From contig NW_024466218.1 of NCBI RefSeq assembly GCF_017591425.1, positions 8,176,001 to 8,240,000 of the forward strand: a stretch of 64,000 nucleotides of DNA, written 5' to 3'. The translations under genes were made by a program, and so were the position numbers. A model generated the notes under the pieces. It did not search any database and was not told the origin of the DNA. It was given only the letters and a program-made list of their open reading frames with translations. The first letter of the stretch is position 1, and every line of letters starts with the position of its first letter. Source of the DNA: Ochotona curzoniae (Eukaryota > Chordata > Mammalia > Lagomorpha > Ochotonidae). Positions 33,338 to 44,548 of this stretch are shown here, piece by piece.

Positions 33338-33615
33338 GAAAACACCAGTGCCAGGGTTCAACTCCCAGTTCCAGCTCCTGACCTTAGCTTTCTGATGCAG
33401 ATTCTGGGAGGCAGCGGCAACGGCTGGAGGAACTAGGCTTTTTCCACCCAGGTACAATACCTGTATTGTGTTCCAGGCTAGGGTTCTAGCCAGCCCCAGC
33501 CACTGTAAGTAGTTGGAGGATATACAGGTAGCCTGTATATGCGAGCTTGCTTTTTCTGTTACTACTTTTCTCATAAAAAATAGGCTATATGATGCTCTGA
33601 TAAAGAAGTAAAAAA
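33338..33615 (+). mobile_element. CSINE-family SINE, older, lacking clear head
   Basis: CAGGGTTCAACTCCCAGTTC (B-box region), TTAGCTTTCTGATGCAGATT, CTGGGAGGCAGCGGCAACGG, GTGTTCCAGGCTAGGGTTCT and an eroded tail ending in A-rich GTAAAAAAAAAATAAG. The reverse 131-codon frame here is SINE-derived. Confidence 0.75.
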
Positions 33616-33712
33616 AAAAATAAGCAAAACAACAGAATTTTTTAATGAACAAATTTTAAATCGGGTATACTTGAGAATGATAACTAATTTATGCTTATAG
33701 GAGGGTCATCTT

Positions 33713-34000
33713 TGTTTGAAAGGCAGACAGACAAATCTACCATCTGATATGCTCAGGTATTCCAACAATACCTGAATCTTTAGACATTAAGGCCAAGTCA
33801 GCAGCCCAAAACTCAATCTCGGTCTCTCACAAGGATAGCAGGGACCCCAAATTGCTGCCTCCTAGAGCACGTATTAGCAGAAAGTCAAAAAGCTCAAAAC
33901 CCCAAATCAGGACCATGCCCAGGTACTCTGAATCAGGTTGCAGCAGGTGGTGTCATGTCTGCAGTACCAACATCCACCCCTATTCCTGCAGACATTTTCT
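33713..34000 (-). mobile_element. CSINE, reverse strand
   Basis: TTTGTTTGAAAGGCAGACAG (inverted tail), AGCCCAAAACTCAATCTCGG, GGACCCCAAATTGCTGCCTC, CACGTATTAGCAGAAAGTCA, CAGGTACTCTGAATCAGGTT and the inverted head around GGTGTCATGTCTGCAGTACC. Confidence 0.8.
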
Positions 34001-34553
34001 GGGAAGTTTCAAGTTTGAAAAGATGAGGAAATCCTAACTCTCCCTTCTCAACACACCCCATCTTTACTCTTCTGTATTTCACAATGCTCTCATGAAATAC
34101 TCACTTAAAAAAAAAAGGCTTTGCAGCCATTTATATGACATTAGACATAATGGCACTGAATTCTTCAGGAGAAATAGATGGTTAAGATCAAGACAGATTT
34201 ATTGAGAAAAGTAAAAATACAAATAAAAATAAAAGCAATGGCCCTGAGGCGTAGGCCAGCCATGGTTACCTTTTAGAAATGTCTTCTAAGTGTGTTAGAA
34301 AGAGTGTTCTAACTGTTGGAATAAACGGCTCCTTCCTGAAACTTTCCTGATAAAGGGGTCTTCACAAAAGATGGAGTTTCCACCCTCTATATTTTTGAGC
34401 AACAGTGACATCTTGTGGCCATTCTGGCAGTCAACTGGTCTTCTCTCTACTAGGAACTTCCCTGGGGAGGTTTGACTCTAGGCAAATGCTCCATTTCTTT
34501 TAGAACAAATGCATCCATAAGACATCCGTGGTTTAGATTTTGTTTCCATGCTC
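34001..34553. other. Unassigned non-coding sequence
   Basis: Holds A-rich text (34,108-34,118 and about 34,208-34,238) and a repeated GTGTTAGAAAGAGTGTTCTAA near 34,290. AACAGTGACATCTTGTGGCC may belong to an old LTR. Nothing coding. Confidence 0.45.
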
Positions 34554-34886
34554 AGAATAAGCGTCAGAGGGGTCTGGCGCGATAGTGTAGCAGTTAAGTT
34601 CCTCTTCTTGAACGCACTGGGATCCCATACGGGTGCCAGTTCTAATCTCGGTGGCCCTGCTTCCCATCCAGCTCCCTGCCTGTAGCCTGGGAATGCAGTT
34701 GAGGACAGGCCAAAGTTTTGGGACCCTGCATCTGCGTGGAAGACCCGGAGGAGGCTCCTGGCTTCGGATTGGCTCAGCTGTAGCCATTGCGGCTGCTTGG
34801 GGAATGAATCATCGGATGTAACATCTTCCTCTCTGTCTCTCCTCTCTGTATATCTGCCTTTCCAATAAAAAAGAATAAGTGTAAGA
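34554..34886 (+). mobile_element. Young pika-type CSINE with target-site duplication
   Basis: The body is 34,569-34,871, between AGAATAAGCGTCAGA (34,554) and AGAATAAGTGTAAGA (34,872), 13 of 15 matching. GGTCTGGCGCGATAGTGTAG head, GGATCCCATACGGGTGCCAG, CATCCAGCTCCCTGCCTGTA, GAAGACCCGGAGGAGGCTCC, GAATCATCGGATGTAACATC and CTTTCCAATAAAAAAG tail. Many CpGs survive, consistent with youth. Confidence 0.95.
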
Positions 34887-35271
34887 ATCTTTACATCTAA
34901 ATAACTCTATTGTAAAAGGTCACAGCTTCATCACTAAGCTCTTTAATGACCAGTCAACTGGAAGACAGAAAACTTGCTTGTCACGCAGCAACCAAATCAA
35001 TTTTGTGTTCAACAGAATGTCATTCAAACCTTACGGGGGAGGAATGCATGCCATGACCTGACAATGATGTCCATACACAAACTGTGTACCTGGTCTTTCT
35101 GCACATAATGCCTAACCCTTCTTGTCACTCGGGGGAACCCATGCAATGCCCTCAATAGAATGCCATGTTATTGCAAATGTCAGGCTCCTTCTCCACTAAG
35201 CTAAGATCTGCATGAGGGAAGGCACTCAAGTTTTCTGTTCCCATATGTCTCTGCAGTCTGCTTCTCATTGG

Positions 35272-35405
35272 TAGTCAGTCAACAGACCTTTATTGAGAAC
35301 CTACTGTGTACCAGGCACTATCATAAGTGCCTCACACTTTGTAGTGAACAAAACGAAGTCCTTCCTCTTCTGAAGTTTAGACTCTAGTTACAGGAGTCTG
35401 CTTCC
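35272..35405 (+). mobile_element. L2-type 3' end fragment
   Basis: CAGTCAACAGACCTTTATTG, AGAACCTACTGTGTACCAGG, CACTATCATAAGTGCCTCAC and AGTGAACAAAACGAAGTCCT match the ancient repeat text TCAACAAATATTTATTGAGC, ACCTACTATGTGCCAGGCAC, AGTGAACAAAACAGACAA. Mammal-wide age. Confidence 0.85.
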
Positions 35406-35461
35406 TCTGGTGGGTGTTGGACAAAAGCAAAGGCCTTGGTTCTAAGGACAAGAGCTCTAAA

Positions 35462-35519
35462 AAGTGTCTGGAACTTAAAGGAAGAACTTAAAGTGTCTGG
35501 AACTTAAAGAAAGAAGGGA
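35462..35519 (+). repeat. Two-copy tandem duplication, 29-bp period
   Basis: AAGTGTCTGGAACTTAAAG at 35,462 recurs at 35,491. The copies diverge slightly at the 3' end (GAAGAACTT versus AAAGAAGGG). Confidence 0.85.
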
Positions 35520-35560
35520 GACTATGTGTGTGTCATTGGACACTGGAATGAACTAGACAA

Positions 35561-35891
35561 AGAGAACCCTGAGGCTGGCTCTATGGTGTAGTATGCTGAG
35601 CCTCAGGCTGTAATGCCAGCATCATGTACAGGTACCTATTAAAGATGCTCCACTTATGATCCAGCTTCCTGCACATGTCTGAAAAGCGGCAGAAGATGGC
35701 TCAAGTCCTTGAGCCCCACACTCACATGGGAGACCCAGAAGAGGTCCCTGGCTTTACATCAGCTCAGCGCCAGCAATTTAGTCATATGGGGAGTGAACCA
35801 GGAGATGCAAGATCACTCTCTGTCTTTCCTTCTCTCTGGGTAACAGCCTTTCACATAAAAATAAATAAATCTTAAAAAGGAGAACTCTGAG
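35561..35891 (+). mobile_element. CSINE with target-site duplication
   Basis: The body is 35,574-35,878, between AGAGAACCCTGAG (35,561) and GGAGAACTCTGAG (35,879). GTGTAGTATGCTGAGCCTCA head, ATGATCCAGCTTCCTGCACA, ATGGGAGACCCAGAAGAGGT, ATATGGGGAGTGAACCAGGA and ATAAAAATAAATAAATCTTA tail. Confidence 0.93.
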
Positions 35892-37164
35892 TCAGAACCA
35901 AGCTTGCAAATTTCAGCTTTCCTTTCCCTCTTCAAATCTCAATATGGAGCAGTTGGATCATTGCTAACATCCTGTGTGACTTTACAATGCTTAATCATGA
36001 AAATGTAGACAGTACAGATGGCAATTCCATACACCTGTGTTTCTTTTCAGCGTGTTTACACAAAAGAATGCTATTTGCTCATTTCAAAGACATGGACCTG
36101 GAGTCTGTGTCTTCAGGGATGAACTGGTCTCTCACTATGACATGCATTTATATGCAACTGTGGTTGTGTCCCAAACACAGCAGTTGCTAACTGATCCTAT
36201 AAAGCACTCTGACCCAGTAGAGGCAAAGTGAACAGTTAACTACCAGATCTCACCCATGGCATCAAATATCAATGACTTTGACCAAGATAATTCCCTGGTT
36301 TGGAGGTTTTAGTTGTCATGGGGCTTAGGTCTCAGAGTCTCTGGCATTACATACTTATAATAAATGCATTAACAGAGGGAGTACAAAGTTGATTGAACAG
36401 GCTCCAGGTTTTAAATGGTAACCCAGTTCTCCAACATACTTCCACATTGCATGGGTGGAGCCAACTGCAGTAGATGAAATGGATCAACCGTTGGACCAGC
36501 ATCAATAGGATCATCATGATTTGAGGAAAGCAATTAACATCTACTTGACCAGATACAATTTCTTCACTGGATCATCATGTTGTGCTAAGTGTGACCAGCA
36601 AATATAATTCTTTGATTTATCTTATTCTAGAAAAGTCCTGTTAACCTGCGAAGATACATACAGTTAAAGTTACCCATTTCACTTTAAGTGATCACAAATG
36701 CCTTGGCAAATACACTGAAGGTTAGGGAAGAACCTGGAGAATCACAGCTGAGGCAGAACTGCTGGGGGGTTTCAGGGAGGGATAGCCAAGGTCATAAAGG
36801 CTGTGCTGTACTTCCTGTGTGGGCAGATCCATCAGTAGATGACATTTCAAAGACAAAGAACTGGATTTCAGAGCTTGGGGTCCTATCCCAGATCCACAAA
36901 CTGCCCACTGGGTCAACCAAATTCCCTGAGCAGTGGTACCGGGCACCTCAAAACAGGATATGAAAGAGGGTGGAAGCGAAACCACGAGAGCGAAAAGAAC
37001 AACAGTCACTGAGCAGGACAGAATCACAGATACCTAGAGGCACAGGTGCCTCAGTGGCAGTCATGTAGTGTGTGGAACGGGATGCTACTTGTGGCACATC
37101 CTGGCACAGTACTGCCAAGGGTGTGCTGAATAATGCTGGAAATAATATCAGTGTCATCTCTTCT
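35892..37164. other. Unassigned non-coding sequence
   Basis: No repeat recognised. Overlapping opposite frames at 36,688-36,963 and 36,722-37,027 (91 and 101 codons) share no domain or splice pattern. Confidence 0.5.
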
Positions 37165-37285
37165 GGACTGCAAAACCTTGGGCAAGCCATGAACTTCTCG
37201 AACTATTCCTTCCTTTATGAAATAAAGATAATAATCTATCTAGACAGGCTTTGTGATGAGGAAGTTACATGATACACAACTCAAA
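37165..37285 (-). mobile_element. MIR ancient SINE fragment
   Basis: ACCTTGGGCAAGCCATGAAC, TTCTCGAACTATTCCTTCCT, TTATGAAATAAAGATAATAA and CTTTGTGATGAGGAAGTTAC keep the MIR reverse-complement order (CCTTGGGCAAGTTACTTAAC; AAAATGGGGATAATAATAG). Confidence 0.75.
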
Positions 37286-37782
37286 CATCAGTATTTGGAA
37301 AGTTATCCTTTGATCCCAGAGAAGTACCCATAAAACATGGATGACTAAGTTCTTTATACCCTGCCCACTTCAACTTTCTTTGCCTTATAAGTCACATCCT
37401 ATCCCACTTCTCATTTCCAGGGGCAAAAGATCACCTAATCATCTAATCTCCCAAAATTGTCATACCAAGACTGTTACTTGTCCCTACAAGTTCCTACCCA
37501 GGCACAGTTTAAAGAGGAGCTCCTCCTGAAGCATGGCTCATAGGCCACCCCCAGAGAGTGCCAGAAGACCTCATGGCCACATGCACATTAAGGTCCTTGC
37601 TGAGTTCATATCATGTTGAGGTGGAATGGTGTAGAGAGAGTCAAAAAGTTGAAGATCTAGAAAGATGGCAAACCACCCCTAGCTGGCTCAAGCCATACAG
37701 TGAGGGAGTTGGACTTCTACTGTGATATCTGGGGAAAAGTCAACATTCAGGGTCTGCACAAAAGTACAGCAAACTAATCCTT
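37286..37782. other. Unassigned non-coding sequence
   Basis: No element named. C-rich pyrimidine text at 37,340-37,410 gives a short Pro/Ser-rich frame without meaning. Confidence 0.5.
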
Positions 37783-38069
37783 TGCCCTGTGGTACCAGCA
37801 TCCCTTATGAGTGCCAGTTCAAATCCTGGCTGCTCTACTTCCTGTTGAGTTCTCTGCTTGTAGCCTACTAAAGCAGCAGAGGATGACCCAGTTCCTTGGA
37901 ACCCTGCACCTATGTGGGTGACCTGAGGAAGGCTTCTGGTTCCTGCCTTTGAATTGGTTCAGCTCTGTCCATTGCACACATGAAAAAAAAAAAAAAGGTA
38001 AGAGATATCTGTCTCTCCTTCTCTCTGTAAATTTGCCTTTCTAATAAAAATAATCATTAAAAAAAAGTC
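37783..38069 (+). mobile_element. CSINE with an internal A14 block
   Basis: GTGGTACCAGCATCCCTTAT, GCCAGTTCAAATCCTGGCTG, CTGCTTGTAGCCTACTAAAG, TGGGTGACCTGAGGAAGGCT, then CCATTGCACACATG followed by A14 (37,983-37,996) and GGTAAGAGATATCTGTCTCT, with a normal TTTCTAATAAAAATAATCAT tail. The usual GGCCATTTGGGGAGTGAATC segment is missing, replaced by the A block. Confidence 0.88.
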
Positions 38070-38730
38070 ACCATCCATTACTTTTTTAGGGGTTAAGGAT
38101 ATTTGCCTTTGAGGAATTACTAAACTATAGAATAGCTCTGCTCCTGGCTCATCACCCCAACCTCTTCCCATTTACTTCGGGTTTTTTTTTTGAGGGCCTA
38201 TCACCAAGTAGACATACAACACATGCTTGAGGCAGGAATGAGTTACAGCTTAGTCAAACATTGGATGCATGGATCTTCATCCACATCGTAATACTTCTTT
38301 CAAATTTGAAAGAGATTTCTTGAAAATTTCAACCGTGTGTGCTAACAGCCTGACTTGTCACAGGGCTATGCCTTTGTTTTGCTAATATTTGATCTACCAG
38401 TGGGAATAATTAACACCCAGGTTAATTATGCTTATACACTAATATCTTTTGAGCCTCATGGCTTCACTGGATAACACAGCTATGTCAAAAAATAGTATCC
38501 CAAAGAGAAATAGGTCCCAATAGTGTAAAAGGCTTCCTCCTGTCAAGGATATTGTATTATTTCTTTAAGTTAGAGGTGAATATGTATTGCTGGTTACTTT
38601 GTTACACTCCATGCTGTCCAAATACAGTTTGTATATGCTTATGTATGTATACTTCCAGAAATCATCATTATTTTTTTTTTGAGTGCATAGAAAGGCAAGG
38701 GAAGGGTTAACAGCTGCCTTGAGCCTTTGC
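38070..38730. other. Unassigned non-coding sequence
   Basis: AT-rich with T runs at about 38,185-38,193 and 38,670-38,679. No repeat or gene recognised. Confidence 0.5.
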
Positions 38731-38785
38731 AAAAAAAAAAAAAAAAAAAGAGGAAGAAGAAGAAAAAAAGAAAAAGAATAAATCT
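38731..38785 (+). repeat. A-rich/AAG simple repeat
   Basis: An A run of about 19 followed by GAGGAAGAAGAAG and AAAAAAAG text ending AATAAATC. Probably the remains of a retroelement tail; its body is not identified. Confidence 0.85.
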
Positions 38786-39777
38786 TTCACCTATGGCCTC
38801 ATGCCTTCACTGTGGTGGGCAGTGCCTTGGATGGCAGGAGCACAGTGTGGGAGCCAGACGAACAAGTAGACAATGAAAGGAAGCAAGCCTGTGATCTTTC
38901 TATCCTTGGATGGTCTTGAATTCCACACAGCTGTTTCTAGACAAAGGGACATCCTGGAACTGGAGTCTTCTCCCTCAGGATTGAGCCTCGTGTCCTTTTA
39001 TTACCCGAAGGTGGCAGGTCTTTGGTGCCAATGATGAAAGCCGGCACACAGGCTGCGGTGGACATAAAAGCTTTTTGTGATTTCCAAGTGTGTAGAGAGG
39101 CAGGCAGGAGCAGGCACCGGCCACTCAGGCAACCCCACTCAGATCTCAGGGCCAACGTGGAGTTCAGCTCCACCCCCACTGACGTGAGAGGGCCCCAACA
39201 AGGCACTTCAAGGAGGGCGCCTTGTTTTCTGCTTTGCAGCTTTTCCCGGGTTGCCACAAGGTGGTTGTCTGGACATCACACACGCTGGCCATGCTCATCT
39301 TCATAGAAAGCAGAATGGAAAAGGCCCGATCAAATGCCCACCTACAGGGATCCGCTGCAGCGGCTTTCAGTGGCCCAGGACCCCCTGAGAAAGAATGCAG
39401 GTTGGCTGGAACAGGCAGTGAGGCTGCGGGGAGGAAGGATGTGGTCAAATTAATGTGCATTCCCACCAAGCAGGCATTTTCCCTCTCACTCTCCACCCCC
39501 CACTCTGTGGCATGCCTATCCTTACTTTTTAGACTGCAAAATTCTACCTAAAATCATTGTTAAATGAATGCCACTGACCTCAGGTTGGCTGTCAGTATGG
39601 GCTGATCATGGTAATCTGTGCATATTTGAAATAGAGTACTCCAGGCCATGACATCAGCAGGATGTGCCATCAGTTGTTCTTCCTGCATTCCATCATGCCC
39701 ACATATGCTGTGAAATTCTCCTAAGCTCTTTCTCCATCGTCTTCCCTCTTAGCTGGCACACACAGGCTTCTCTGAAT
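38786..39777. other. GC-richer unassigned sequence
   Basis: 38,960-39,480 is the most GC-rich non-repeat part of the window, with scattered CpGs, but well short of a CpG island by eye. Five frames of 94-110 codons overlap on both strands, as expected of GC-rich DNA. No domain or splice-supported exon. Confidence 0.45.
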
Positions 39778-40025
39778 GGGGGCATTTGTTTGCCAGAGCT
39801 GCTGTCACAAAGCACTATAAACTGTGTGTGGCTTGAACATGAGAAACATGTTATTTCGTGCTACAAATTCAACATGAAGGTATCAGCAGGGTTGATCCCT
39901 CCTGAGGGAGGATACATTCCTGGCCTCTCTCCTTGGCTTGCAAGTGATCACCTTCTGTGTAGGTCTTTTCAGGTCCCTTTCTGTTATGCTTGTCTCTGTT
40001 CAAATTCTCTCTTCTCATGAGGCCA
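39778..40025 (-). mobile_element. MLT1-type LTR, reverse strand
   Basis: TTTGCCAGAGCTGCTGTCAC, AAAGCACTATAAACTGTGTG, GGTATCAGCAGGGTTGATCC, TCCTTGGCTTGCAAGTGATC and TGTGTAGGTCTTTTCAGGTC reproduce the reverse complement of an MLT1 LTR (GAGCTGCTGTAACAAAGTAC; CAAACTGGGTGGCTTAA; TCAGCAGGGTTGG). Non-coding. Confidence 0.75.
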
Positions 40026-40049
40026 CCAATCGTTGGATGAAGACCCAAC

Positions 40050-40352
40050 CTTGAGGCAGACATCTGACACAGCAGTTAAGATCCCACTTGCGGCAACTGC
40101 TTTCTCTATCAGCATACCTGGTCCAAGTCTTGGCTCCACTTGCAATTCCAGCCTCCTGTTAACAGCACTCTTGGAGGACGTAGGTGGTGGCTCTAGTGCC
40201 TGGATCCCTGACCCTCATGTGGGTGACCAAGATTAAGTTCCACACTCCCAGCTTTGATTTGGCCCACCCCCAGCCAACACTTTGAAGAGCGAAGCAGTGG
40301 ATGGAACTTCTCTGCCTCTCTCTTCTCTCAAATAAAATGACATAAAAATTAT
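40050..40352 (+). mobile_element. Older lagomorph SINE
   Basis: GAGGCAGACATCTGACACAG, CAGTTAAGATCCCACTTGCG, CCAGCCTCCTGTTAACAGCA, ACCCTCATGTGGGTGACCAA, GAGCGAAGCAGTGGATGGAA and CTCTCAAATAAAATGACATA tail. The text CAAATAAAATGACC is repeated downstream near 40,371, a possible remnant of the flank. Confidence 0.87.
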
Positions 40353-40577
40353 AAGGTCCAAACTTAATTCAAATAAAATGACCCAACTTAATGCTTCACT
40401 TTAAGCCCATGCTTCAGTGAAGATTCCTTCTGCAAGGACGCTCCCATCCTGTGGCTCTGGGGGTTAGAACTTTGAATTCAAGGAGGAGGAACACAGTTCA
40501 ACCTATGAAGCAGAGATTTGCCAAAATCCCCTCCCCACTTGATGACTGATGTATTTGGGACACAAACCTTCAAGTGG

Positions 40578-40868
40578 TAGACACTGTAGTATAGCCAAAT
40601 ACACCACCATGCAGGAAGCCTGTGCCTGAGATCAAGTCCCACTTCCACTTCCAATCCAACTTCCTACTGAGAAGCACCAGTGGAAAGAGCAGATAGCGGC
40701 TCGAGTGATTTGGTCTATGCCACTCATAGGAGATCCAGCAAGGGTTCTGGGCTCTTGGCTTCAGCCTGGTCCTACCACAGCCCATTTATGGTGATTTAGG
40801 GAGTAAATCCAATGGAAGACAGCTTTCCCCTCCCTCTCCCTTCACCTTTCATATAAATTCACAAAAAT
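40578..40868 (+). mobile_element. CSINE-family SINE
   Basis: AGACACTGTAGTATAGCCAA head, ATCAAGTCCCACTTCCACTT, CCAATCCAACTTCCTACTGA, ACTCATAGGAGATCCAGCAA, TTTAGGGAGTAAATCCAATG and TTTCATATAAATTCACAAAA tail. Confidence 0.85.
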
Positions 40869-41611
40869 GACACTTCTCAGGCCTGAATACTGAGTATCTG
40901 CAGAAATACTGGATACTGTACATTTACTCAAGCGTAAGTGCTCTGCAAAGCACCAAGGCAATGTGGCTTTGGTTAAGGACAAGAGAAATTGGAGAGGGTC
41001 TTCCCAGCACATGAGGAATAAGCCATAGGGCTGCATGCATTTGTATGACAGTAAGTCTGTTTCCTCACTTCCTTTCTTTTCTTTCCATTTATTAGCATTA
41101 TTTTGTATTCATGAATCCATACCTGTATTTGGCTCCCCACCGTGATCAGACAGCAGTAAAAATGACATAATCCATATGCCTGAGATATTCAGAAACTAAA
41201 TGGTTCTGACCTCCTGTAATGCTACCATCAGGGACAGAAGGCATGGGGTTGGGACTTTCCATCAATTTTTGGTATTTCGTCTGTCTTGCCTACATCTCAA
41301 ATGATAAAATACATGTCTGGCTAGCTAACAACCAGAGTAAAGCAAGTGACGGTTGATTCCATGGTGCCAACTCTACCAAACTCTACCAAACACCAAGCCA
41401 GGGCTGAAGTAGAATATCTTACAGACCAAATGGAGTCCTGATCCTGTGTGATGTTCATAAGAGGCTGGCCACACTTTCAGGTTAACATCCAAAAAAATGA
41501 GTTCATCCATACTGCAAAGCATGTGGCCTTGCTTTCATTTTGGAGGGATTCTTCTGGCTTTAGGCTCCTTGCAGCATAAGAAATGCTGGAGCTCATCAGG
41601 AAAACAGTCAT
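40869..41611. other. Unassigned non-coding sequence
   Basis: No repeat recognised except a tiny tandem CAACTCTACCAAACTCTACC near 41,370. No coding signal. Confidence 0.5.
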
Positions 41612-41840
41612 GATACAGGGAATGATCACTTAGCCTAGCAGTTAAGAGGCCTGTGTCCCACCTCATAGTACCTGAGTTGGCCTAGTGGTGGCTCCAAACT
41701 CAAGCTTCCTAATTACACAGATTTTAGGAGGCAGCAGGGTTAACTCAGGTAACCGGATGGCATCTGAGGAACAAACCAGCAGATATGAGTATGTTCTTGC
41801 AAGTACTTGCTCACTCTCTGTACCTTTTAAAAAATACTAA
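41612..41840 (+). mobile_element. Older lagomorph SINE
   Basis: GATCACTTAGCCTAGCAGTT, AAGAGGCCTGTGTCCCACCT, CAAGCTTCCTAATTACACAG, GGAGGCAGCAGGGTTAACTC, GAACAAACCAGCAGATATGA and the CTCTCTGTACCTTTTAAAAA tail. About 230 bases, with internal losses. Confidence 0.8.
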
Positions 41841-41861
41841 TGATGTAAGATATATTTATAC

Positions 41862-42268
41862 CGGCTGTGATTCAGGTATGGTTCACTGCCCCCTCACCCC
41901 CAGAGGTTTATGTGCTAGAAGTCTGGTCCTCAGTGTGCTGATGTTGAAATGATAAGGCCTAGCGAAAGACAATTAGGTCATGAGGATTTCATCTATGTGA
42001 ATGGATTAACACAGTCTCATGGGAATGAGTCAAGTCTGGTAGGAGTGACCTCTACCTGGTATCTTGTGTTCTCCCTAGCTTTGAGATCTCTTCTATATAT
42101 TGCCCCCATCACTGCAGTGTCATGTGCCACAGGGTCCTTACCAGAGCTGAACAGATGCTAGCACTTGAACCTCCAGGCCTGTGGGTTGGTTCAATCAACC
42201 TCTTTTCTACATAAAGTACCCAACTTCAGGTATTTTATTGTAACAGTTGAAAATGAACTAATATATAT
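41862..42268 (+). mobile_element. MaLR LTR (MST/MLT1 type), near full length
   Basis: From TGTGATTCAGGTATGGTTCA through GTTGAAATGATAAGGCCTAG, CAATTAGGTCATGAGGATTT, AATGGATTAACACAGTCTCA, GTTCAATCAACCTCTTTTCT, AAGTACCCAACTTCAGGTAT to GAAAATGAACTAATATA, the order of a MaLR LTR is kept end to end. It is a solo LTR; no internal region or viral gene is visible beside it. Confidence 0.85.
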
Positions 42269-43849
42269 ATACATTTTCAGTTTACCCTGTGAAGTACACT
42301 AATAAAAAATGAAACCATTCACTCCATCCCCCACATCACCTCTCTTTTCGTAGTCAAGAATAGACTTCCCCACCTCTGCACTTGGAGTTCAGTTATGTGT
42401 TGGTTTTGTTCAGTGAAATATGAGCAGACACAACAAGAGTACTAGTTCCAAGTCTGGCTGTACCCACATGTACCCTTGGCATTGTCTTGAGAAGTATGAT
42501 ACATCAGATCACAGCTGCCTCCTCACCCAGGGCCTCAGAATAAACACTAAGACACAAACATCTCCCCACTCCCAGTCAACCCATGTAAGTCACATACTCC
42601 TAACTATGATTTACACCATATGAAGCAGATTTAACTACAGAGTAAAGCAGTAGATGTCATCACCACTGATCAGAGTAAGCTGCATGGAAATGTGTAAGCA
42701 TACATGGGTGCATGTCTGGAAATGTAAAGGAAAAAGTATCCTGTGGACAGCAATAGCCTAAAGTGAGAACCACAGCAAGCAGTTAGTTTGCTAAGTTGGG
42801 GATGGGTGCTAATACTGCCCAACACAGTGGAACAAGTAGTGCGGCCCATTCTCTTTCCTACTAAGAGTGAGAAATGGCTCTGAGAGCCCAAGATCATCCC
42901 ATGATCTAAAATAGCTTTTGGCTCAGCCATAGTTTAACATTCTGCTTTTATTTCTCTTCCTGTATGTGTGAGACCTTAAAAACCCCACTGACTGGATCAC
43001 TTGCCTGTCCATCTCAATGGAGTCTTTGTGGTTCCTGTTTCCTAGAACTAAATCCTAGCTCTGGCATCAATTAGCCAGGATGGAATGTCCCCCTGGGGTA
43101 GGCATACAAATTAGAATCTGAGTCCAGGGGTCACGCTGAGTGGTTGTTAAGCCCTGTGCCTCGGGACCTTGGGTCTCCAATCTGAGCAAGTGCCTTGCTT
43201 TTCTGTGACCCTCATGCTGCCAGACCCAGGAGCTTCTCCCACTCGATAGTGACTAGGAAAGAAACTGAACAATGGTTGCTCTGCAACTGTTGCTGGTGAA
43301 TGTGCAAGAAATTGTCTGGGGCGGGGCCCCAGAGAATACTTTGCCTGGAAATGCATGGGGCTCCCAAGTGCAATAGAAAAGCATAGTTCATAGCTACAAG
43401 GGATTGGGACAGTGCTCCACCATGATGGTGAGGTGATCCTTACGGGGGCAGGTGTTTTGGGGGGTGTCGCACAGGGATGGGTTCCAGTCCAGAACAAGGG
43501 AGCTGGAGTGAGGAACAGTAAGAGGTTTGGAAACACAGCAAAGCACTGAGAAAATGGCAATCCAGGGAGCTTCAAAAAGTGCCATATCAAGTCCATATTT
43601 GACCCTTGTTATTTATAACAAACAGGAATGCTGAATTCCCGTGGCATGGTAAATCAAAGGGTGAAAAGTCTTTAGACGTATTTCATGATATCACAGTATA
43701 AATACAGCTACTGCTGTATTTGTATTTATGGGAGAAAATGGAATAGCCACAATATCCAAGGAACTGTCCCAATGTCATCAGCCCCAATCTGTCTCACACA
43801 GAAAAAGTAATTCAATAGCAATATGTACCTCCAGGAATACTGTGACATT
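42269..43849. other. Unassigned, with a 149-codon frame of no known family
   Basis: The reverse frame 43,147-43,596 is Pro-rich (PTPAPLFWTG, ATPPKTPAP) and opens where the DNA is GC-richer. It shows no domain, no homology that I recognise and no clear splice sites, so I treat it as chance. CAGTGAAATATGAGCAGACA near 42,410 resembles an old LTR-type phrase. Confidence 0.45.
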
Positions 43850-44240
43850 AGCAGGGAGTGCCCGTTTTATATCACTGCAGAACAAACTACCAAAGATTCC
43901 ACAGTTCAGAGCCACATTCAGTTACCTGCCATCCTGCAGGTCAGAAGCACAGCATGCTGTGGCTGGGTTCTTGGCTCAGGGTCCCACAAAGTTACAGTTG
44001 GGGGGTCTGAATTCCTGCCCGGGAGCTCCTGGGGAAAATCTACTCCAAGAATCGTTCTTGTTGCTCATAGAATTCCTCTCCTTGTGGTTGGAACACTGAG
44101 GTACCATCTCCATTTCCTGGCCCAGCATATGCTCTCATTTCTCAGACTGGTCCACACTGCTTCCCTGTGGTGCCCTCTGACATGCAGACAACTATGGTAC
44201 CTCAGGTCTTCCCCAGTTCTGAATCTCTGATTTCCTTATC
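43850..44240 (-). mobile_element. MLT1-related LTR remnant, reverse strand
   Basis: ATCACTGCAGAACAAACTAC, GTTACCTGCCATCCTGCAGG, TGGCTGGGTTCTTGGCTCAG, GGTCCCACAAAGTTACAGTT, TCTCCTTGTGGTTGGAACAC and AGGTACCATCTCCATTTCCT fit a reverse-strand LTR of the kind with CTGCAGTAACAAATTACC ... GGTCTCACAAGGCTGAAAT ... TTGCGGTTGTAGGACTGAGG. Non-coding; subfamily not certain. Confidence 0.6.
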
Positions 44241-44548
44241 TCTGACTGCCAGACCCAGATGTCATCGCAGCCCTCTCACAGGCAACTGATTTAGAAGCAT
44301 AATTACAGCTGAAAAAAAAAACAAAAACAAAAACAACCATGTACCATATATCACCTCATAAGAGTGAGATGTTTGGACCCCAGCTTTCTCTAAGGTCTCT
44401 AATGATGGAAAGATTCAATGCTTTCAGAAACTGGCAAAGAAGAAATTAGGATTGAGGGGCCTTTGGGTGCAGTGCCATCCTATTGTAACTCTAGGTAACA
44501 TGTACCATGCTGATGTTAGGGTGGCATTTGGAAGCACAGCAGATAAAA

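Noticed and set aside
38960..39480. CpG island or promoter
   Set aside because: GC content is raised, but CpGs are sparse and there is no transcript-like structure beside it.
43147..43596. 149-codon reverse frame, Pro-rich, with a second frame in the same place
   Set aside because: Two frames open over the same C-rich DNA point to composition, not coding.
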